Source: an uncultured Fibrobacter sp.
Lineage (GTDB): Bacteria > Fibrobacterota > Fibrobacteria > Fibrobacterales > Fibrobacteraceae
Reading direction: 5' to 3'
Assembly (NCBI GenBank): GCA_946183925.1
Contig: CAMHDS010000015.1
Span: 1-37,230 of the forward strand
DNA length: 37,230 bases
Below the pieces are notes generated by a model. That model searched no databases. It saw only the letters and a list, made by a program, of their open reading frames with translations, and had not been told where the DNA came from. The translations under genes were made by a program, and so were the position numbers. Positions 33,094 through 37,230 of the stretch are shown piece after piece (position 1 is the stretch's first letter; each line of letters begins with the position of its first letter).

Positions 33094-34985
33094 AACGAGT
33101 AGCTCTTTTAATCCTTGGCTTGTTGGGAGTAGTGTCGTATGCTACGGTTAATTTCCCGTACCCCCAGGCCCACCCCTATGGCAATAATACCATTATAGCC
33201 ACAAACTGGAATTGTGCTGGGCAGAGTGCCTCGGCAATGTTGAAGGCGAAGTTCAATGATTTTTTGAAGGGGTTTTACGAAGAAAGTTCAGACGGGACTA
33301 TGGCCCGTATTAAGTTCGACAACCCCAATTATACAGTATCTGAGGGTATTGGCTATGGTATGATTATGATGGTGTATTTCAGTGATAACACCACTAGCTA
33401 CCAGGGGCATTTTGACAAGCTCTGGAACTATTACCAGAAATTTAAAAATAATAATGGCTTTATGCACTGGAAAATTAACGGTTTCAACAGTATTGACCAG
33501 TACAATGGGGCTACTGATGCAGATGAAGATGTAGCCTTTGCTTTGGTGATGGCCAGTTATCAGTTTGGAGAATCAAAATACAGAACTGCGGCTGCCAATT
33601 TGATTGCTGCGATGAGGCAACATGAATTTGAAAGCAATGGCATGCATAAGCCTGGAGATGCGTGGAATAATGTAAAAAACCCAAGCTATGTGAGCCCTGC
33701 TGCTTATGAGGTCTTTAAGTCTGTTGATAATAACAATTCAGCTTTTTGGTCAAGTGCTATTTCGGCGAACTATTCGCTGTTGCAGGGCAACGCCCATAGT
33801 TCTACTGGTATTCCGACGGGTTGGAGTAGTTCCAACGGTAGTCCCCAAAATGGGAATGCCGGCTATGTAGCCTACGATTACGATGCCTCCCGCGCACCAT
33901 GGCGCTGGTCCTGGAGCTATGCCTGGTACGGGCATAGCCAGGCTAATACTTTGGTCAGCAGGCTGGCTTCATGGGTCAATTCCAAGTCTACAGGCGATCT
34001 CAAAATCAACATGAATCAGGATGGAACATGTACCAGGAGTGATTGTGAGACCAATGGAACATCTGTAGGGTCTTTGAGCTCTACTCTGATCTACAGCTCC
34101 ACCTACCAGCAGAAGTTAAATGATAACTTTACCGTGCTGATGTCGAAGAATCCGGGCTATTACCATTCGTCCTTGAGATTGCTTACGGGTTTGTTAATGA
34201 CTGGAAATATGCAGAATTTCGCTAATAATTACACGAACCAGCCCTACACATTTACCATGACTTCGGAGATGGAAGAATCTTGCAAGGCCGAAGAAATTGA
34301 ATACCATCAAAATTCGGGTGCCTATGGCTGGAATTCCATCTCGGTGGTCTTGACGGATGAATCTGTTGACGGGGTGCACATGGGTGCCGCAATTAGGGGA
34401 ACCACCCGATCGGTTGAAAAGGAGTTAGGAGAAGTGGTTCAAGGCGAGAAGTACACCTTGAGCTATACACTTACATCTGGCGACAACACTAGCTCATATA
34501 TCTATGCCAAAGTCCATTTATTCTCGAGTATGGAATCTACAGAAACGGATTATTGCAAAGATAATGTCAATATCAAGTTGGTTCCCAATGTAGATACGCA
34601 GGTTATTTGCGAATTCGAGGCTACGGAAACTGCCAATCCGAGGCTTGAAATAAGTTTGAATATAAGGGATGTTCCCGAGGTTACTCTATCTAATTTGAAG
34701 CTGGTTTCAGCATCAGGGGAAGAGATAGAAGCTCCCGAAGGTCTTGTGCGGGAACGTTCTTTGGCAACTAAGGCCGATTTCGCTGTCGTTGGCAAGAATG
34801 TGGCCTACTCTGGAATAAGCGGTCGTGCCGCCATCAATGTGCTTGACCTTCAGGGGCGAGTGATGCTGAAGCGTCAGGTTCAGGGTTCTGGAACTATTGA
34901 AATGAACGGCTTGCGTTCTGGCGTCTATATCGTACAACTGAAGGGTACGGGCATCTTGCAAACGAAGCGGATCCAGATACACTAA
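33090..34985 (+). CDS. Secreted GH8 endoglucanase-type enzyme with accessory domain and T9SS-like tail
   Basis: The product is 631 residues with a signal peptide (about 1-18, GVVSYA). The GH8 domain (about 20-390) has the proton donor Glu85 in VSEGIGYGM, TDADEDVA at 142-149 and the catalytic-base candidate Asp265 in YDYDASRAPWRW, so all expected acidic residues are in place. Residues of about 395-545 form a beta-sandwich that resembles a CBM4/9-type module (YTFTMTSEMEESCKAE, then KYTLSYTLTSGDN), which is inference. The tail (INVLDLQGRVMLKRQ, LRSGVYIVQLKG, ending KRIQIH) is T9SS-like. Translation is coupled to the upstream GH5 gene through ATGA, so the two enzymes are made together. Confidence 0.9.
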   Translation: MKRVALLILGLLGVVSYATVNFPYPQAHPYGNNTIIATNWNCAGQSASAMLKAKFNDFLKGFYEESSDGTMARIKFDNPNYTVSEGIGYGMIMMVYFSDNTTSYQGHFDKLWNYYQKFKNNNGFMHWKINGFNSIDQYNGATDADEDVAFALVMASYQFGESKYRTAAANLIAAMRQHEFESNGMHKPGDAWNNVKNPSYVSPAAYEVFKSVDNNNSAFWSSAISANYSLLQGNAHSSTGIPTGWSSSNGSPQNGNAGYVAYDYDASRAPWRWSWSYAWYGHSQANTLVSRLASWVNSKSTGDLKINMNQDGTCTRSDCETNGTSVGSLSSTLIYSSTYQQKLNDNFTVLMSKNPGYYHSSLRLLTGLLMTGNMQNFANNYTNQPYTFTMTSEMEESCKAEEIEYHQNSGAYGWNSISVVLTDESVDGVHMGAAIRGTTRSVEKELGEVVQGEKYTLSYTLTSGDNTSSYIYAKVHLFSSMESTETDYCKDNVNIKLVPNVDTQVICEFEATETANPRLEISLNIRDVPEVTLSNLKLVSASGEEIEAPEGLVRERSLATKADFAVVGKNVAYSGISGRAAINVLDLQGRVMLKRQVQGSGTIEMNGLRSGVYIVQLKGTGILQTKRIQIH

Positions 34986-35000
34986 GAAAAACAAAGTATA

Positions 35001-35038
35001 AAAAGAAAGAGCGTCGGTTTGCCGATGCTCTTTCTTTT
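35001..35038. terminator. Bidirectional terminator between the GH8 and phosphatase genes
   Basis: AAAAGAAAGAGCGTCGG (35001-35017) pairs over 17 positions with CCGATGCTCTTTCTTTT (35022-35038), with one G-T wobble and loop TTTG. The A- and T-rich ends suit transcripts arriving from both sides. Confidence 0.92.
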
Positions 35039-35050
35039 AGGTTGCAGTTT

Positions 35051-35962
35051 TTAGGTGCCGTACTCCACACCATCGATAGGGATATAGCGGCGTTCGCCAT
35101 TGGGCTTGATGACGATGGCGAGACCCGATACATAATAGACCCATTTCTCGGTTTCCGCAAAGCGCAGGCGATTGACCTTCTTGTTGGTACAGTATACGGT
35201 TAGCGGACCTATGAACATGTCATGGCTGACGAAGATGTTCACGCGGGTAGTCTGGGAAATGTTAGGCAGTATTAATTCTGTGATGGCGCGGACACAGCGT
35301 TCCTTGAGGTCGTAGAAGGCATCGCTATATTCGTTATTGTAGGCCCACTGTGAGTAGACCATAGAGGGCCTGTACAGGGAATCGTAGAGCGCTATTTTCT
35401 CGGAGTCCTTGATGTACCAGTTTTCGGTCAATTCTGGAATTACGATAGAGCCGGGGAATTCTTCACCCCTGCCGATGGCGATATTTTCGGCGGTTTGCTG
35501 GGTTCTTACGAAATCGGTATGTCCGTAGGCAAAGGGCTCGTCGCTAGCAAGTTTTTCACCGACTTTTTGAGATTGGACGATGCCTCCATAAACAAGGGTT
35601 GCTTCTTTTGTAGTTTTTGCGATTCTTTGGGCGTGTCTGATGAGGAACACGACTCGTTCATCGGCGGCGAGATTTTGGTAGACCGATTCGATGGTTGAAA
35701 AACCGGTATCGGCCGAAGCCTGTACAAAGAGGCTGTCCCGGGCCATTTCTTCTTCGAAGGAGAGGATGAGGGCTACGCTTGAAGACGAAACGGTCTCGTC
35801 GGCATCTGCGGAGGAATTCGGCTCTTCGCTGCTGACGGAGGATTCCGGGTCACTGCCGTTGTTGTCGGACGATTGGCTGTTGCTGTCGCTCCCGCAGGCG
35901 CAGAATGCGCATAGGCTGGCGATGACCAGGCTTTCTTTCAGTAGGGCCTTTGCTATGTTCAT
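35051..35962 (-). CDS. Lipoprotein of the histidine phosphatase superfamily
   Basis: The product is 303 residues from the ATG at 35962, which has GGAG at 35969-35972. A signal peptide leads to Cys23 (CAFCACGSD) and a Ser/Asp/Glu-rich linker (24-62). The phosphatase domain shows LIRHAQR with His110, FVRTQQTAEN with Arg153, and FVSHDMF with His247. These match the RHG-type active site (here RHA) of the branch that transfers phosphate through a histidine. The substrate is unknown. Its envelope location suggests an extracytoplasmic phosphate ester, such as a sugar phosphate or phytate. It lies 55 bases downstream of rsmA on the same strand. Confidence 0.85.
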   Translation of the reverse strand: MNIAKALLKESLVIASLCAFCACGSDSNSQSSDNNGSDPESSVSSEEPNSSADADETVSSSSVALILSFEEEMARDSLFVQASADTGFSTIESVYQNLAADERVVFLIRHAQRIAKTTKEATLVYGGIVQSQKVGEKLASDEPFAYGHTDFVRTQQTAENIAIGRGEEFPGSIVIPELTENWYIKDSEKIALYDSLYRPSMVYSQWAYNNEYSDAFYDLKERCVRAITELILPNISQTTRVNIFVSHDMFIGPLTVYCTNKKVNRLRFAETEKWVYYVSGLAIVIKPNGERRYIPIDGVEYGT

Positions 35963-36017
35963 GGAATTCTCCGTTCTTAAACTTGTCTGCAATTAATTTA
36001 GTTATTTCTCGGTCTCG

Positions 36018-36803
36018 TTAACCACGTTCGTTAATGAGCTTGTAGAATTCCAGGAACTGTTCTGGCGAAAGTTCTTCGGCGCGCACCGTGGTGGGGTAGT
36101 CCAGAAGCTCGATAGCCTCCTGGATTTTCTTTTTGTCGTAGGTGCGGCCGAAAGAATTGGCGAGAGTCTTGCGCTTTTGGGTGAAAGCGGCCCGCACAAA
36201 GTCAAAATAGCCTTCGGGGGCCTGCAGGGCATTGGCCTTGGGGGTGAGCAGCATGGTGGCGCTATCCACGTTGGGGCGGGGCGTAAAATGCTCTGGGCCG
36301 ATCTTGCGGAGAATCTGGGTGTCGGCGTAGGCGGACACCAAAACGGAAAGGCTTCCGTAGTTGCTGCTGCAGGGGGCGGCACAGATGCGCTCGGCTACCT
36401 CCAGCTGGACCATGCCCATGAACCCTTTGGTCAGGTGCAGCTTGGGCATGAGTCCTGCGATGATGGCGGTAGAAACGTTGTAGGGGAGGTTCCCTGTGAC
36501 CCAGGGTTTTTCGTGGGCGTCCAGAAAAGCCTGCAGGTCGAATTTCAGAAAGTCGATGTTCTGGATGTGGAAGTTTTCGCGGCCCTGGAATTTTTGTTCC
36601 AAAAATTCAACGCACTGCTCGTCGATTTCGACGGCAGTGAGTTGCACGGCCCGGTCCAGCAGGTGCTCTGTGAGGGCGCCGTGCCCAGGGCCGATTTCCA
36701 GCACGCAGTCGCCTTCATTGGCCGGCAGGTCCCCCGCAATCAGTTTTGCGGTGGGAACATCCAGAAAGTTCTGGCCAAATTTGCGACGTCGTGCTCTGTC
36801 CAT
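36018..36803 (-). CDS. rsmA: 16S rRNA (adenine-N6,N6) dimethyltransferase
   Basis: This encodes a 261-residue KsgA/RsmA, which dimethylates two adjacent adenines near the 3' end of 16S rRNA during small-subunit maturation. Visible motifs are RRRKFGQNFL at the N-terminus, the SAM-binding motif VLEIGPGHGALTE (34-46), the acidic residue in VEIDEQ, and the catalytic motif GNLPYNVS (104-111). The C-terminal domain contains HFTPRPNVDSA and FTQKRKTLANSFG. The frame extends 26 codons upstream to an ATG at 36881, but the family N-terminus begins at the ATG at 36803. The ribosome binding site is weak. Confidence 0.95.
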   Translation of the reverse strand: MDRARRRKFGQNFLDVPTAKLIAGDLPANEGDCVLEIGPGHGALTEHLLDRAVQLTAVEIDEQCVEFLEQKFQGRENFHIQNIDFLKFDLQAFLDAHEKPWVTGNLPYNVSTAIIAGLMPKLHLTKGFMGMVQLEVAERICAAPCSSNYGSLSVLVSAYADTQILRKIGPEHFTPRPNVDSATMLLTPKANALQAPEGYFDFVRAAFTQKRKTLANSFGRTYDKKKIQEAIELLDYPTTVRAEELSPEQFLEFYKLINERG

Positions 36804-36835
36804 GGGGAAAAAGATAAGAAAATGACGGTAGGGGT

Positions 36836-36866
36836 TAGGATCTAGGGGATAGGATCTAGGGTCTAG
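36836..36866. repeat. Short tandem repeat upstream of rsmA
   Basis: TAGGATCTAGGG occurs at 36836-36847 and 36850-36861 with a 14-base period, followed by a partial TCTAG. It lies just outside the rsmA start. Function is unknown. Confidence 0.7.
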
Positions 36867-36907
36867 TAAGGCGGGACTCAAAAATGGAGTTTTGGTTGGG
36901 AGACTAT

Positions 36908-36936
36908 TTGACGGCTAGTATGCATATAACTATATT
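36908..36936 (+). promoter_or_regulatory. Sigma-70-like promoter of ahcY
   Basis: TTGACG (36908-36913) and TATATT (36931-36936) are separated by 17 bases, the best -35/-10 pair in the window. Transcription should start at about 36943. The -10 region is flanked by two ATGCAT palindromes (36920-36925 and 36938-36943) that could serve as an operator. Confidence 0.7.
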
Positions 36937-36943
36937 TATGCAT

Positions 36944-37031
36944 AAATAAGATGCGCGGTAATGGCGATATGTTGATGGTCGTAAGAACCGTGCCTAGAAT
37001 GGTCGCAAAACTCGCGCCAAGAGGAACAATT
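36944..37031 (+). promoter_or_regulatory. Structured 5' leader of ahcY (possible cis-regulatory RNA)
   Basis: The leader of about 88 bases can form three nested stems: GCGCG 36953-36957 with CGCGC 37013-37017, GCGA 36964-36967 with TCGC 37003-37006, and ATGGT 36975-36979 with ACCGT 36987-36991. The outer stem ends 4 bases before the GAGG ribosome binding site at 37021. It does not resemble the SAH or SAM riboswitch cores I know. Regulation is inference. Confidence 0.4.
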
Positions 37032-37230
37032 ATGGAATACAAAATTAAGGATATCAACCTTGCTGTAGAAGGCCGCAAGGAACTCGACCTCGCCGAAACC
37101 GAAATGCCGGGCCTCATGGCTCTCCGCAAGGAATATGCGGGCAAGAAGCCGCTCGCTGGCGCCCGTATTATGGGTAGCCTCCACATGACGGTGCAGACCG
37201 CTATTTTGATTGAAACGCTGGTGGACCTCG
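37032..37230 (+). CDS. ahcY: Adenosylhomocysteinase, 5' part (cut by window end)
   Basis: The first 66 codons are present and no stop is reached. The N-terminus reads [20 protein letters not shown] and then [20 protein letters not shown], followed by [20 protein letters not shown]. The last block is the highly conserved ARIxGxLHMTxQTAVLIETL segment of the family. The enzyme hydrolyses S-adenosylhomocysteine to adenosine and homocysteine and so relieves inhibition of methyltransferases. GAGG at 37021-37024 is the ribosome binding site. Confidence 0.95.
   Translation, partial: MEYKIKDINLAVEGRKELDLAETEMPGLMALRKEYAGKKPLAGARIMGSLHMTVQTAILIETLVDL

Noticed and set aside
36944-37031. Known SAH or SAM riboswitch upstream of ahcY
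   Set aside because: The sequence can fold, but the conserved core sequences of these riboswitch classes are not visible. It is listed only as a possible new element.
1-37230. CRISPR arrays, insertion sequences, phage genes
   Set aside because: I saw no regularly spaced repeats, transposase or integrase motifs, or structural phage genes on either strand.

Overview
The window looks like a chromosomal segment of a Fibrobacter-type bacterium (FCB group, anaerobic gut cellulose degrader). This assignment is inference from three things: several cellulase-family enzymes (GH5 and GH8), C-terminal tails resembling type IX secretion (T9SS) sorting domains on three secreted proteins, and lipoproteins with long Ser/Asp/Glu-rich linkers. 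There are no rRNA genes, and I saw no insertion sequences, CRISPR arrays or prophage genes. One tRNA gene is present.

Layout. 1-2021 is the end of the ribosomal alpha operon (rpsM 3' end, rpsK, rpoA, rplQ) with a strong terminator. 2107-7043 is a visibly AT-richer polysaccharide assembly module: Wza-like exporter, Wzz-like chain-length protein and Wzy-like polymerase on the + strand, and a convergent Wzx-like flippase. No glycosyltransferases are present. 7083-12724 is a protein quality-control block: tRNA-Leu(UAG), trigger factor, ClpP, ClpX, Lon. 12826-17524 holds a small membrane-anchored coiled-coil protein, indolepyruvate:ferredoxin oxidoreductase (iorA, iorB) and an LTA-synthase-like phosphoglycerol transferase.

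17528-34985 is the accessory, surface-oriented half. A GH5 lipoprotein on the minus strand diverges from a tight six-gene operon (18893-28145). The operon encodes a secreted beta-rich protein, three outer-membrane barrel proteins of about 750 residues, a small lipoprotein and a GH18-fold protein that has lost its catalytic glutamate. Next come a secreted protein with a T9SS-like tail, a GH8 lipoprotein, and a translationally coupled GH5/GH8 pair that both carry T9SS-like tails. The endoglucanase set therefore appears twice, once lipid-anchored and once with a T9SS-like tail. The six-gene operon is the best candidate for an undescribed system. I read it as a cell-surface glycan-binding or adhesion complex, which is inference.

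35051-37230 holds a lipoprotein of the histidine phosphatase superfamily, rsmA (ksgA) and the start of ahcY. ahcY has a recognisable promoter and a leader of about 90 nt that can fold into three nested stems.

Many promoters in the window appear to share a TATATT or TAnnTTTG box 36-44 bases before the start codon. Large antisense open frames opposite tig, iorA to the LTA-synthase-like gene, and the first outer-membrane gene are codon-usage shadows and are not annotated.
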